Positions 37,961-49,899 of a stretch of 64,000 nucleotides of DNA are shown piece by piece. Where the stretch lies: contig JAKSZT010054581.1 of the NCBI GenBank assembly GCA_026826555.1, positions 836,902-900,901 on the forward strand. Reading direction: 5' to 3'. Each line of letters opens with the position of its first letter. The first letter of the stretch is position 1. The notes beneath the pieces are model-generated. The model made no database searches. It was not told the DNA's origin and was given only the letters and a program-made list of their open reading frames with translations. Source of the DNA: Tolypeutes matacus. Its lineage: Eukaryota > Chordata > Mammalia > Cingulata > Chlamyphoridae. Made by a program: the position numbers and the translations under genes.

Positions 37961-38084
37961 ATAGAGGGAACATCCCCAAAGGAAAATATCATTCTGAACC
38001 CCAAGACTATCCGATCAGGCTTGCAGGGCTCAACCCTAAATAGGGGTGACCAGGCTCACTGGAACTTGGCCCCCATGAGCCCAT

Positions 38085-38480
38085 AGTCAAACTACAAGTT
38101 GGGGGCCAATGACACTGGTGCTGAATATTCTGTGTTCACAAACCCCGTCACCCCCTTTAGCGGAAAAAACGACTAATATCATAGGAGCGACTGGGAACCA
38201 GTCAAGCCAATGTCCTTTTAGCTAGTCAAAAACTTGTCAGCTTGGTGGCCTAGAAGTGACTCATGAATTTCTGTACCTGCCTGATTGTCTGGTACCCCTG
38301 CTTGGTAGGGACCTCTTAATCAACCTGGGAGCCCAGATTACCTTCAAACCTGAAGGATCAGGAAGCTTAATCCCCGGGACTGGCTCACTCTCCTCATCAC
38401 TGTATCCCAAAGTGAGAAATGGAGACTCATGGAAGAAAATTCAAGTCAGAATCTGGAAAAACTGCTAGAACTTTTTCTCC
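38085..38480 (+). pseudogene. ERV protease remnant
   Basis: The aspartic-protease catalytic triad codons D-T-G-A are visible at 38111-38122, followed by EYSVFTNP. After a frame change, VTHEFLYLPDC and LLGRDLLINLGAQITF (about 38250-38345) give the C-terminal part. Stops at 38084 and between the two halves disable it. Confidence 0.75.
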
Positions 38481-38765
38481 AGGTTTGGGTAGAAAAAAAA
38501 TCACCAAGAAAGTCATGGAACCATGACCCATCATCATCGACCTGAAGCCAGGAGTGGTCCCAATCTGGCAGAGGCAGTATCCAATCTCCCACAAAGCACA
38601 ATTGGGCATTGTTGAGCACATAGATTGTCTGAGGAAAGAGGGAATCCTGATCGAGTGCCAGTCACCCTGGAACACCCCATTATTACCAGTAAAGTAGCCA
38701 GACAGAACAGAATCTATGAGCCATCAACAATGCCACTCTCACCTTACATCAGGTTACCAAGAAAG
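38480..38765 (+). pseudogene. ERV reverse transcriptase N-terminus, truncated
   Basis: Fragments matching the start of class I retroviral RT (around 38555-38640) are spread over frames, with several stops. The retroviral sequence ends at about 38755-38770, where L1 ORF2 sequence takes over. The rest of pol, env and the 3' LTR are absent from the window. Confidence 0.7.
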
Positions 38766-41470
38766 AAAAATGCAGCCTAGTGAATGGGAGAAAATATTTG
38801 GCAACCATATATCTAATAGGAGCCTAATATCCAGCATATATAAAGAAATCCTACCACTCAAGAATAAAAAGACAAACCCTTCTATTCAAACCTACATGTG
38901 ATGCTGGAGTTTCTTAGGTATACTTCCAGAGACTGGAGCCTCCCGCCTACCTGTGTGCCAGGTGTGTGTGAAATCTAGGTGGAGCTGCAACTCCTACCCT
39001 ACAGCTCAATGGACTCATCCAAGTCACCTGGTGAGGAGACAACGATGGGAAATGGCCATCCCAGGGAATGGAGAGGGCCTGCATCTGCAGGCAGGATCAT
39101 CCCACCCACCATATCCATGGGATATAAGCCCTCTCTCACTTGGAGTTGGAGTGGACATCACCATCCCAGTCGCCTCTGGATTGGGGGAAGAACTATGGAC
39201 TAAAGTGGACTTGATGGTATTCTCTTGCTCACATATGGTGATTCTTGCAATGCAAGAAATTATAACAATGAGGTGGAGCCAGTGGCCACTTGACAGTTTT
39301 TGGGTAGGGAGGGGATGAGCAGTTGAAATACAGGGGCTTCTTTGGGAGTTGGAGGTTGTCCTGAGTACTGTTGTGGCAATGGATGCAGGCCATTTTAAAT
39401 CAGCACACACCACTCATAACTGAGTTGGAGAGAGTGTGGTCTACAGTGTGAACTGTGGTCTATGGTTGGTGGCAAGGCTCCAGGATGTGTAAGTTCATTG
39501 AGGTTGGTGGGCCACACTGTGGGAGATGTTTGTGTTGGATGTGGTGGGAGGTGTGGGAGGTGGGCAACATGGGAATCCCAGTGGGTTCTGTGTAATATTT
39601 TAGGTAATCTAAGCACCTCTTAAAATATATGTATATATATATATATAAATAACATTTTTGTAAGCAAATACACACATATGCATATATATTTATATATCAT
39701 TTTGCAAATGTTTGTATGTATTGTGAGAATTTTGATTTTTACCCATAATAAAAAAAAAATATATATATATATAAAAAAACAAAAAAAAACAAAAAAAAAA
39801 AACACATTGTTCTATAACATTGAATCAAAACTATATATAAATTTGTTATATTTTAATTAAAGGCCTTTTTAAAAAGTAAAAAAAAAAAAGACAAACAATC
39901 CATTTAAAAAGTGGGCAAGCGACTTGAAAATACACTTATCCAAGGAAGAAACATAAATGGTTACAAAGCTCATGAAAAGATTCTCAACATTACTTGTTAT
40001 TAGGGAAATGCCAGTTAAAACTACAATGAGATACCATCTTACACCCATTAGACTGTTGGCTATTAAAAAAGAGGGGACTATAAGTGTTGGAGAGGATGAG
40101 TAGGAAGAGGAACACTCATCCACTGCTGGTGGGAATGTAGAATTGTCCAGCCATTGTGGAGGACATTTTGTCCCTTCCTCAAAAAACTAACTATACAATT
40201 GGTATATGATCCAGCAATTCCAATGCTGGATATATACCCAGAAGAATGGAAAGCAAAGATGGAAACAGATATACACACACCAATATTCACAGCAGCATTA
40301 TTCACTACTGCCAAAAGTTGGAATCAACCCAAATGCTCATCAACAGATGAATGGATAAACAAAATGTGGTACGTACACACAAGGGAATATTACTCAGCTG
40401 TAAGAAGGAATACACAGGATAACATGGATGATTCTTGAGGACCTGATGTTGAGCGAAGCGTGCCAGCCATTGAAGGATGAATATTGCATGACCTCACTCA
40501 TATGAATTAAGCAAATTGAGCAGACTCAGAGATCTATTGTCCAGAAGATAGGTTTACAGGAAATAGAAAGAGAGAAGAAAGTTGTGCACAAATGCCAATA
40601 TGGACATAATCTCTGATAATGTGAAAGTGTGTATTTGCACATTGAGGGAATATGACAGGAGGGTAGTAATATTATTGGTTTGGGTGGTGCAGTTTTGACA
40701 GGTTGATAGATTGTGGAGGGTGGGTTGGAAGGTTTGGGGAATTAGGGGGAGGGTTGGGGAAGGACCAGGTGAACACAGGGGATTGGTGGGTATGTGGTTC
40801 AAAGTACAAAGTTGGGAATGCTCTTATAGCAATATGACAAGAAGGTTTACTGATTTAGAGGGGTTGAAAAGGGGGCTTTTGGGACAGAGTACATCTGGTG
40901 CAGGTATCTAGGGAGTGTGTGAGTGATCATTTTGTCATAATGAGTTGTATTAGTGGGGAGACCCATACAATGAGTGGGGAGAAGTTGGACTCCTAACCTG
41001 TGGAAGACTGATATGTTCACAAACAGAGGGGCAGAAGTCTCTTGAGAGCATGGGTGGTTCCTAGTAGGGGAGGACAAACCAGTGTGTCAAGACCTCAGTG
41101 TTGTTGCAAGTAACTATGAATGTCATCTAAAGAGTAAGCCGGGGGTTCACCATAGGCCTCACGGGGAGGAAAGGGAGGAATAGAATAGGGATTATTTAGG
41201 GGGCAATGGAAGTATTCTACATGATCTTGCAATGATGGACACAGGCCATGTTAAATATCATCAAAATTTATAAAAGTGTGCAGCCTAAAATGTAAACCAT
41301 AATGTAAACCATTGACCATGGTTAGTAGCTATGTTTCACTATTTGTATATCAGTTGAAACAAAAGTACCGTCCACATATGAAAAGATATTTATGTGTGAA
41401 GGGGGAAAGGGGGGAGGATGTTGGGTATACAGGAGTCCCCTGTCTTCTGTATGTGATTTTACTGTGACCT
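38766..41470 (+). mobile_element. L1 ORF2 end and 3' UTR, split by a nested L1
   Basis: ORF2 sequence at 38766-38877 (SIYKEILPLKNKK) resumes at 39885 and continues with an open stretch at 40154-40438 (LVYDPAIPMLDIYPEEWKAK), the ORF2 C-terminal domain. A 3' UTR runs to about 41470. The left edge abuts the retroviral pol break. Stops in ORF2 make it inactive. Confidence 0.85.
38878..39884 (+). mobile_element. Nested L1 3' UTR insertion with 12-bp target-site duplication
   Basis: About 1,007 bp of L1 3' UTR with an A-rich tail containing (TA)n stretches (39755-39884). It is flanked by AAAAAGACAAAC at 38866-38877 and 39885-39896, inside L1 ORF2. It is of the same subfamily as the insertion at 30767-31282 (reversed) and the fragment at 60130-61190 (reversed). 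Confidence 0.85.
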
Positions 41471-42139
41471 AAAACTTCATTGAATTCTCAATCCTTATTT
41501 TATGTATTTGCATCTGTTCTCTCTTTTTCTTTGTTAGTCTGGCTAAGGGTTTGTCAATTTTGTTGATATTCTCGAAGAACCAGCTTTTGGTTTTGTTTAT
41601 TGTTTCCAGTGCTTTCTTATTCTCTATTTCATTTAGTTCTGCTCTAATCTTTGTTATTTCCTGTTTTCTACTTCCTTTAGGTTTAGTTTGTTGTTGTTTT
41701 TCCAATTCCTCCAAGTTTGCAGTTAGGTCTTCAATTTTAGCTCTTTCTTCTTTTTTAATATATGAATTTATGGCTATGAACTTCCCTCTCAGGACTGCTT
41801 TCACTGCATCCCATAGGTTTTGATATGTTGTGTTGTTGTTTTCATTAGTTTCAAGGTAGTTACTGATTTCTTTTGAAATTTCCTCTTTGACCCACTGTTT
41901 GTCTAAGAGTGTGTTGTTTAACTTCCATATCCTTGTGCCTATACCTGTTTCTCTGGCCCTTAGTGATTTTCAACTTCATTCCATTGTGGTTCCTTTCTTC
42001 TGCCTTCTCAAATCTGCTATTATATGATTCCAGTGTATTTTCAACTTCATTTATTGCACCTTTCATTCCTATAAGGTTTGCTATTTTTCTATGTATGCTT
42101 TCAAATTCTTCTTTGTACTCCCCCAGTGTCTTCCTTTTT

Positions 42140-42335
42140 ATTTTTTAAAAGATATTTAGATTACATAAATGTTATACAAAAAATATAGGGATTCCCATTT
42201 GCCCCACCTCCCACATCTCCCTCAACCTCCTACATAAACATCCTTCATTAGTGTGGCACATTAATTGCGATTGATAAACACATCCTGGGGCTTTGCCATT
42301 AAGCTTGTACAATAGTTCAGGGACTTCTTAATAGC
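42140..42335 (-). mobile_element. L1 3' UTR fragment nested in the minus-strand L1
   Basis: 'ttaaaagatatttagattac', 'ataaatgttatacaaaaaat', 'agggattcccatttgcccca' and 'cacatcctggggctttgcca' match the reversed 3' UTR seen at 60175-60330 and 30950-31085. It interrupts ORF1 sequence. Confidence 0.7.
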
Positions 42336-42899
42336 CTTAATTTCTTTAGTCATCTCATTGAATTTATTAAGAAGATTTGTTTGAATATTTATGATTAGTT
42401 GTCTCAACTCCTTTATGTCATTTGCAGGCTTATCTTGTTCCTTAACTGGCCCATATCTTCCTGTTTCTTGGTGTGGATTGTAAATTTTTGTTGGTGTCTT
42501 GGCATATGGCTTATGAGAGTATTAATTCTGGGTGCAGTTTTTCTCTTTAGTTTAGGGCTTCTTTTCCTTTCTCCTTTGCTGGTTGTGTAATAGGAGTCAA
42601 GGTTGTAGTTAGTGCTATAAGCTAGGGAGGTTCAAGCTGCCCTCATTGCTCCAAGGCCAATGATGCTTCTCCCAAATTTCTCCTTTCCCAGGAGTAGGGA
42701 CAGAGCCACAGCTATGTGGAATAATCCAACTCAGACAGGCCTAGACTGTGGTTGCCCAGAGAAACTGATGAAGGTTCACACTCCTTTTTCCCCTACCTGG
42801 GGTGGGGATGGAGCTGCAGGTGTGGGCAGTAACCTATGCAGCACAGGTCCAAGATGACCGAAGTTGCTCCAGTAGACTTGTGATTATTCAGTCTGCTGC

Positions 42900-43700
42900 A
42901 GGCCAATCTGAGTGAAAGAAACCAGTCTCTACCATCACTGTGATTTTCAGTCAGCCCAGCTTCCCCTCATGCTGGAGGTGGAGTGAAAATAGTGGCTACC
43001 AGCCTCCTTCTGACTTGGACAGGCTCAAACTTTAGCTGTTCTTAGGGTTATAATTTAGTTACTCAAATTTACTAATCAGTAGCTGAAACTGGTGGCCAAC
43101 TGTTTCTTCCTCACCTCTTTTTTGGGAAATGGAGTTTCCAATTCCTGCCACAGAATAGCTTCTGTTGTGGCTTGTGCTCCCAAAGTAGGATGGTCACCGT
43201 GGCATGTCTTGTAGTTTCCCAGAGAGGCTGGCACAGGTCACCCAGCTTCCTCCCTGCCCAAGGTAGGCCTGGGCCTTAGGCTACAGTGGCAATCTGATCC
43301 AGATGGAAAGAAGCTGGTCCCTACAAGCACTGTGATTTTCAGTCAGCCCCAGTTTCCCTCATGTCAGGTACAGAGTTAAGATGATGGCTACTTGCCTCTT
43401 TCTGACTTGGACAGGCTCAAACTTTAGCTGTTCTTAGGATGATACTTTAGCCCACAGAATTTACTAATCAGTAGCTGAAGTTGTTGCCTATCCATCTCTT
43501 CCCCCTTTATGGGGAAGTGAATCTTCCAATTCCAGCCACCAAAAAGCTCCCAAGGTGACTTGTGCTTCCAGGGGAGGATGGGCACTGGCCTTCATGGTGT
43601 GGAGTGATCTACTTATGATTCTTCTTTGCAGATGGGCAGTCTCTAACTTCCATTCTTTCAAGGATGTTGCAGGATGCACTTCTGGTCTCCTGGAGCCCCT
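42900..43700 (-). repeat. Two L1 5' UTR monomers of about 390 bp (minus strand)
   Basis: 'actgtgattttcagtcagccc', 'ctgacttggacaggctcaaac', 'tttagctgttcttagg' and 'tttactaatcagtagctga' occur at 42937 and again at 43329, an offset of 392 bp. This matches the period in the L1 at 2140-3320. Confidence 0.75.
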
Positions 43701-43819
43701 GAACAAGTGCTCTAGATAGCTCTGTGTGATCACTAACTGCTCTGTAGCAGGATCTGATTCTAGGAGCTCTTTACTCTGCTGCCATCTTACTGGTTGTCTA
43801 TTGGCTTCTTTTTTGAAGA

Positions 43820-44984
43820 AGCTTTGGATCACAGAAGGGTTACAACTGGGACATGGGAGGTTCATTGGTGTGGTGTGTCAGTAATGGAGAATAAATGGGA
43901 GGAAGTTCACCTAAGCATACATATAAGGTGTATAAATATATTCAAATGTTCATGGGACTTTGACACAGTGGATGGAGATTCACACAATAACCAAGAGAAC
44001 ATTGAATTCCCATCCTGGAGAGCTCTGTTACATTCCCTAATGGAGCAGCAACAGTCCTCCAAGTGCAGGGGCAAAGACTGGTGAAGGAGGATAACCCATT
44101 GATGGGTCCTTGATATTGATAACTATGCTTACGAGCTTTTGCTCTTTATATTGAAACTTAGCCTAATGTTGTGAAGTACCTAAGAGTTGCCTCCTGAGTG
44201 AATCCTTGTTGCTCATATGTGGCCTTTCTCTAAGCCAAACTCAGCATATGAACGCATTACCTTCCCCCCAGAGTGGGACATGACTCCCAGAGATGAGCAT
44301 CTCTGGCACTGAGCTATTACTACCAAGAACCAACTAGCAATGCAACTGGAAAAAGACCTCAAATAAAAGGGGGAAAATGTAAAGACAAATGTGTTCATAT
44401 GGCTAAGAGACTTTAAAGTGTGTTGGGAGGTTATCCCAGAGGTAGCACTTATGCATATCTCATCAGGATCTCGTAGACTGCCAAAGTGGATACTACCCTA
44501 AATAGTGACACTCTTGAGAGTTCTGGAGACATCCAGGTCCTATGTTCAGGGCAGATAGCTCTGGAGTTTGGTGCCTTGCCAATAGGCCCTACTTTGGGGG
44601 CAGTGCTCCTGAGATTGACAGAGTTGGACTCAATTATGGCTTCCCTACACATGGCTCACCTGTTCCTTCTATTTAAACCTATACTTGGTACTGGAGTTTG
44701 TAGGTGTACACCCAAGTGACTGGAATCTTTGGGCTGTCCATATGCCAGGTGGGTCTGGAACCTCAGCAGAGTTCCAACACTTACTCTCCAGTTCATTGGA
44801 CTCACCAAGGACAACTAACAAGGAGATGACGTTTGAAAACCACCACACAAAGGAAACGAGAGAGCCTACAACTGCAAGCAAGAAAGTCCCATCCATTTTC
44901 TGTATGGGATAGAAGTCCCCTCTCAATTAGAGGTGGAGTGGACATCACCATCCCAGAATCCTCAGGATTGGGTAATGACTTATA
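43820..44984 (+). mobile_element. L1 3' UTR fragment
   Basis: It contains 'cctaagagttgcctcctgag', 'gtgggacatgactcccagag', 'aaataaaagggggaaaatgt' and 'gagtggacatcaccatccca', which I associate with xenarthran L1 3' UTRs. It is the plus-strand counterpart of 60560-61190. Confidence 0.7.
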
Positions 44985-45335
44985 ATGCAGAAAACTACAA
45001 AACAATGCTAAAAAATTTTTAATAAGACCTAAACAAATGGAAAGGGATTCTGTGTTCCAGTCTATTAGGATTGGAAGAATAAATACCATACAGATGTTAA
45101 TCTTACCCAATGCGACTTATAGATTCAATGCAATACCAATCAAAATCCCAACAGCTTACTTTACAGAATTAGAAAAGGCAATTACCAAATTCATTTAGAA
45201 GGGAAAGCATTCTAAAAAAGAGCGATGTGGGAAGAATTTCACTGCCTGATCTTGAAACATATTACAAAGCTATAGTGGTCAAAACAGCACAGTACAAGTA
45301 TAAAGATAGACACATCAAAGATAGATCCATCACTA
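44985..45335 (+). mobile_element. L1 ORF2 fragment (RT C-terminal part)
   Basis: 'cttatagattcaatgcaata', 'ccaatcaaaatcccaacagc' and 'atattacaaagctatagtgg' are L1 ORF2 sequence. It ends just before the first RALGDS-like exon and so sits in, or has replaced, part of that gene's intron. Confidence 0.8.
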
Positions 45336-45457
45336 TTCTGGACTGCTCTGTGCATGTTGAACCCTGAAGTTCTTCAGTGTGACAAGGGCTCAGGGATGAT
45401 AGGCATGGTAATGGATGGGGGCCCCTTTATGTTGGATGTGAACTCTTGGCTTTCCAG

Positions 45458-45490
45458 GGGAGGATGGTCAATTTTGACAAAAGGAGGAAG
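45458..45490 (+). pseudogene. RALGDS-like exon, RasGEF motif GRMVNFDKRRK
   Basis: The exon follows an acceptor 'ggctttccag' and encodes eleven residues matching the GRLINFEKRRK motif of RALGDS family members. The following bases are ATGAGC where a GTGAGC donor is expected, so splicing would fail. Upstream exon sequence (the FLTDL region) is not clearly identifiable. Confidence 0.7.
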
Positions 45491-45850
45491 ATGAGCAACT
45501 GTGGTCATCACTGTGGGGGGGGGGCTTGGGTGGGATGTGGGATGGAAAACAGGGACCCTTCTGGGCATGACATCCCCGGTATGCATTCAGCTTCCTCTTA
45601 GACTGATGTAGAGAGTTTGAGGAGAAAAGACAGGGATGACCCCTCCTTCTGGAGGGTGGAGGTTATACTTGGGATGAAGAACATCATGCTGGAGGATAAG
45701 CTGTGTGAACTCAGCCCTGAGGGCAAGTAGAGTCCAGAAGGGGGTGGAGGGGTGAGGGTCCCACAGAAGCAAAACCAGCCACTGGCCCCAATCCCACCCA
45801 GCAAGTTCACCCAGGCCTCAGCAACACCTCTTCCTTCCCTCTGGCCCCAG

Positions 45851-45971
45851 GTATACCAAATGGTTACTGAGCTCCAGCAGCTGCAGGTGGGTGGCTGCTA
45901 TGACTCCCTTGTGCCCAATGAACAATTTGGGGCCTGGTTTGGGCCATGGAGCAGCTCAGTGAAAATGACAA
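45851..45971 (+). pseudogene. RALGDS-like exon, last helix of the RasGEF domain
   Basis: Acceptor 'ctctggccccag' and donor GTGAGG (45972) bracket the exon. It reads VYQMVTELQQLQVGGCYDSL and then VPNEQFGAWF. The continuing match AMEQLSEND lies in the next frame, so one base is missing at the WF/AM junction (about 45940). Confidence 0.75.
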
Positions 45972-46153
45972 GTGAGGCCAGGACTGGATCTGACAACTGT
46001 AGGGGCAGAATCACTCTGGTGGCTCCTTAGTCAGAATAGGACCTGCTGTCTGAAGATGCTGGGGCACCCAAATGCCAACTCCTGTGTGGACACAGGGAGG
46101 GGCACCTGAGGTGTGGCTCCCAGGAGCTTCACAGCCACCACTCTGTCCTGTAG

Positions 46154-46252
46154 CTACTACCTGTCTTGTGAACTGGAGCCCCTATACAAGTTGGTCAGTA
46201 AGAGCTTCAAGGACAAACACCACCCAGAAGGCATTAAGTCTTGGAGTAAAGA
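46154..46252 (+). pseudogene. RALGDS-like exon, YYLSCELEP
   Basis: Acceptor 'ctctgtcctgtag' and an excellent donor GTAAGT (46253) flank a 99-nt exon. It starts in phase with the previous one: codon AA|C, then YYLSCELEPLYKLVSKS. The SCELEP motif marks the end of the RasGEF domain in RALGDS/RGL proteins. Confidence 0.75.
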
Positions 46253-46369
46253 GTAAGTTCCTCATACAGGGTGGGCAAGTATGGGCTGACTCAGGGCTCA
46301 GGGAAGCTTCAGGATAAGCATGGGCTTAGGGAGCCTGACAGTTTAGCACTGCACTCCCAACCAAGCCTG

Positions 46370-46470
46370 TGACTGGTAAGTCACCCCATCCTTGAACCTG
46401 TTTCCTTTTCTGTGAAATGGGATGATGCTGCATGATCTCTAAGGCAGTCAGAGCCCACTGGCTACTATTG
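46370..46470 (+). mobile_element. Possible MIR fragment in a RALGDS-like intron
   Basis: 'ttgaacctgtttccttttctgtgaaatgggatgatgctg' resembles the MIR core 'cctcagtttcctcatctgtaaaatggggat'. Confidence 0.55.
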
Positions 46471-46539
46471 ACGAGCTGAGCACTTATCAAGGTGTAGTGG
46501 TATCAGGGCAGAAGTTTGGTTGCATCCCTGGGGAAGATC

Positions 46540-46760
46540 CCCAAAGTAAGCCAACCCATCTATCCAGCAGCCAGGCCTCAGATGCTGAGTCCAGTGTAAG
46601 TAACATCTCCCACTCCAGTTTGCAGCTCCAGTGTGGCACTGACTTCAGCAACGGGGATCCAGCTGACATAAACATGGTCAGCTCCTTTAAGGTGAAAATC
46701 CATCTGGACCATGTCCTAGAGTCCCAAGAGGGCCAGGAGATGAAGGTGTCTGCCCATCTC
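46540..46760 (+). pseudogene. RALGDS-like exon, serine-rich linker
   Basis: An open frame reads SSSQASDAESSVSNISHSSL, then LQLQCGTDFSNGDPAD and VLESQEGQEMK. The order SxxSxxS, QLRCG, SSGD, PES-xGQEKK of the RALGDS linker is mirrored. Exact exon edges are unclear; an acceptor-like 'ggtatcag' precedes 46507. Confidence 0.55.
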
Positions 46761-47948
46761 TTCTCATATCAGCCCTCACCCAAAAGACCTAAAGAGGAGA
46801 AGGAGGGGACAGCTTACCAGGCCCCAGGGGACATGTGCTTGGCCAGTATGAGGAACACCCTGGAGGCCAGGATGAATGAACAGGGGTCAAGGGGAAGAGT
46901 TGAGGTCAGAGAGGTGTTGGGAGCTGGGTCACATCAGGCCCTGTGAGCTGCTGGATGGAAATTGACTTTCTACAGGGGGAGATTGAAGCCACTGGAGAGT
47001 CAGAACAGAACAGGAACAGCAGGTGACCTTTGGCCTTAAAGTGGAGGTTGGGTTGATGTGGAGGCACTGGCCAGTGAAGGGCTGCTTAGGTGACCCAGAA
47101 GGGAGGATGGAGTCTGCCCCAGAATGGTGGCCATCAAGTTGTGTGCAGGAACCAGATCCTGGATGGGATGTGCTGATGGAGCCACCCCAGCTCCCACTGC
47201 ACAGAAGCTGCCTGGATTGCCATGTTAAACACCCATCCCAGGCTGTACTTTTCTTATGGCCAGGAGTGGGTGTGATTTTACTAAGCTTTCACTTGTTCAA
47301 CCTTTGACCTGAGCCCTGCCTGTAGCAAGGCCCTCATGGTTGAGGCAACTGCAGTCTGGAATTTGCTGACCACAGCTGCATCCTGGAGCCCAGGGCAGTC
47401 CTGGTGTGCAGCCACTCCTCCTTTCTGACATCTGGACTTGGAAAAGATGTTGTGTGCTCTGGCCTGGGGTTTCACTGCTACCTGGAGGTGTCCTGGAGGG
47501 GCAGGGTTGGAGCAGGTGTAGGTCCTGAGGGCAAGCATCTCCTGTGCTTGTGAGGCAGGAGGTGACAAAGAGAGGCCCAGATTTCATTCCTCAGTCCCCA
47601 CCCTCTACCATATGGTCACCCTTTGTCCCCAGGCCCTGGGAGTCCATAGCATTTGTGCAGGCCGAAGACCCAGGGTACAGGGTTCAGTCTACAGGACAGG
47701 GGATTGGACTCACACTGGGAAACAACCTCAAGACAGAGGTGGAGGTTCTTGTAGGAGATGGTATAAGGAATGATTGGAAAGACCCTTTCATTCCATGGAT
47801 GTCTCCTCGGGGAGCAAGAGAAGACAGTGAGGTCTCTATAGGCCCAGCTCTGACCAGAAGTGGCTCCATAGGTTCTCTAGCAGCTGCACTCTGGGGAATC
47901 TGGCTCGAGGACACATGCCCTAAGGGCCTGTTCCTTGATCCACTGCAG

Positions 47949-48074
47949 GTTACCAGCCAAGAAAGAGCTCCAGCCACGATCTTCAAGGCCCTGGAAGAAC
48001 ACAACCTGAATGGGAACAAGCCAGAGGACTACAAGACGATGCAAATAATTTCAGGATCAAAGGAAGTTGTGGGG
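47949..48074 (+). pseudogene. RALGDS-like exon, Ras-association domain first half
   Basis: Acceptor 'ttgatccactgcag' and donor GTGAGT (48075) flank an open 126-nt exon. It reads VTSQERAPATIFKALEEHNL, then NGNKPEDYKTMQIISGSKEV. This matches the RA-domain stretch VTSQDKAP...HNL...PEDYE..QIIS. The preceding RA exon (the CCIIRV region) was not found. Confidence 0.8.
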
Positions 48075-48834
48075 GTGAGTTAGAGAGGGCAGTGGTGGAG
48101 GGGGTAGGCTGAGCACCACATCCCCAGCCTGAAGGTCTGAGGCCCTCTGGCCCCAGTGAACCTGAAAACAATGTGGTTAGGCACCCTGTCCACAAACCAC
48201 TCTGCCCAGAGCAGTCCTCAGTGCACACAGCATCATCTTCTCCCATACCTGCTCCATATCCCTTGGGTACCCTTCCCTGGACATGACCCAGGCATTGAGA
48301 AAGCAAGTTCAAAGCTAACAACATTGAGGTACCCAGATAAAGGGCTTTTCATCTTGGTCCATGAGCAAGATGGCCAAGCAGTAGGGCTCAATTTGAAGGG
48401 CATCCTCTGGATGGAGGGGGTGAACACACTACCCAAAGCACTATGACTGGTGGACACAAGCACCAAATATGCTATAGGCCATGCCTTTATGATCATGAAA
48501 AGTAGATAAAATCTCCTTGATCCACTTATGAGGTTCTAGGGAGCTGACTCAGTATTCTAGAAAGTGGGAAAGGGAAAGAATCCAGAACAGTGCAGACCCA
48601 GAGTCAGGTGTCCTGGGCTCTGATGTTTTAGATCAGTTTCTCAAGCACCTGGGCTTGCTTCTCACTCCCCAAAGGGGTGAGAAAATTATCCAACATTTGT
48701 GTTCATGGTGTATGTATGTGCAGAGTGAACTTAACTGTATTCTTGTCAGTGAGCTGATCCCCCTCTCCCAGCCATTAGCCCAGGCAAATTAAAATGACTC
48801 CCACCATTCCTAGAAGTTAGTTCTAAATCCTCTG

Positions 48835-48990
48835 TCATTTTTCAAATGGGAAATGGGAGCTGTGAGGTGTGAGACCCATCCTACAGAACAGGAAAACTGA
48901 GGACTGCAGAGGTTAAGAAAGGAGATGAGTAGCCACACCACTGAGGCTGGAGCAGGAATTCCAGCCCAGTGTTTCTTTCTAGCTGGCTCT
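48835..48990 (-). mobile_element. Possible MIR fragment
   Basis: 'acaggaaaactgaggactgcagaggttaag' and 'ggctggagcaggaattccagcccagtg' follow the MIR order on the minus strand, with divergence. Confidence 0.5.
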
Positions 48991-49426
48991 AAAACAAGAA
49001 TACAGGAGGGAAATAGGATCAGTGTGTAAATACTTGCTGGGTGTCAGGTGCTGAATGGTCATGGAGGTCTTCAAGAACCCTGTTTGGGAGGCCTGGGCCA
49101 GGATTGCCCTTTTCTGGGGCCCAGTAGTCTTCTCCTGAGTAGTGCTGGATTCAGGGGCCATGCACTGGGTTCTAGTAAACCAATTTCAGTTCAGAGATCC
49201 TGAGCAGAGATGGCAGCAGGTGTGGGGGAGATGATAACTGTATTGGGAAAAAATTAGTGAATATTGTTCAAACCTAAATGTGAAACATCATGCAGGAAAC
49301 TATTTGTCAGCAAACCAATGCCTTGCTGGTCAGCACTTTCCATATTTCAGAAGGGATGATGAGAACTAGAACAGTGAGCACATTGGAGATGTTTTCTAAC
49401 AAATAAGAACTGATAGGGTGCATTAT

Positions 49427-49555
49427 GGGGAGTATTGTGTTCCTCCCTGGGAAGGCTGGCCACTTTCTCAGGGATTGATGCATAAACCTTGGAATGTACT
49501 GCCCGGTGAGTGTTGTGTTCCTCTCTGGGAAGGCTGGCCACTTCCTCGGGAATTG
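49427..49555 (+). repeat. Two-copy direct repeat, 77-bp offset
   Basis: 'tgtgttcctccctgggaagg', 'ctggccactttctcaggga' at 49437 recurs at 49514 with a few changes. Confidence 0.85.
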
Positions 49556-49899
49556 TCACAGTACTTGCAAGTTGGCATCTATAGCATTGAGTTCATTGAT
49601 TATGAGCTCAATAAAAAAGATAATCCCTGGTCAGGCCAGTTGAGGTACCAACCTGGGAGAGGGTGCTTTGCACAGGGATTTTTAATCAAGACTCTGGTAT
49701 CAGCTGCTGATTCAGGACTTCCTAGTCAAGAGCTAGATGGTAGTGAGTTTGTATGTAAGACTGCTCTACTTTTCTGTCATGGTATGACTCTGTTCAATAT
49801 TGACTTAATCTTTTGATTGATTATGTTATTCTTGTTTCTCACTCTAATTGTCAGTATAGACTTATCCATTAGATATGCATATAGGCATTTATATTGTAT

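Larger units (their letters stand above)
41460..43800 (-). mobile_element. L1 on the minus strand: 5' UTR, ORF1 pieces, ORF2 linker
   Basis: Reading from 43800 downward there is a 5' UTR homologous to 2136-3400, an ORF1 start near 42590-42340, an interrupting fragment at 42140-42335, the ORF1 coiled-coil start (INEVENTLESYNSRFEKAEE, 42066-41990), and then an ORF2 part. The ORF2 part is open from 41804 to 41469 ([37 protein letters not shown]), the linker between endonuclease and RT. The jump from ORF1 to the ORF2 linker within about 100 bp shows an internal deletion. Confidence 0.8.

Noticed and set aside
39620..39860. Phenylalanine/tyrosine/isoleucine-rich frames
   Set aside because: Encoded by the A-rich and (TA)n tail of an L1 insertion.
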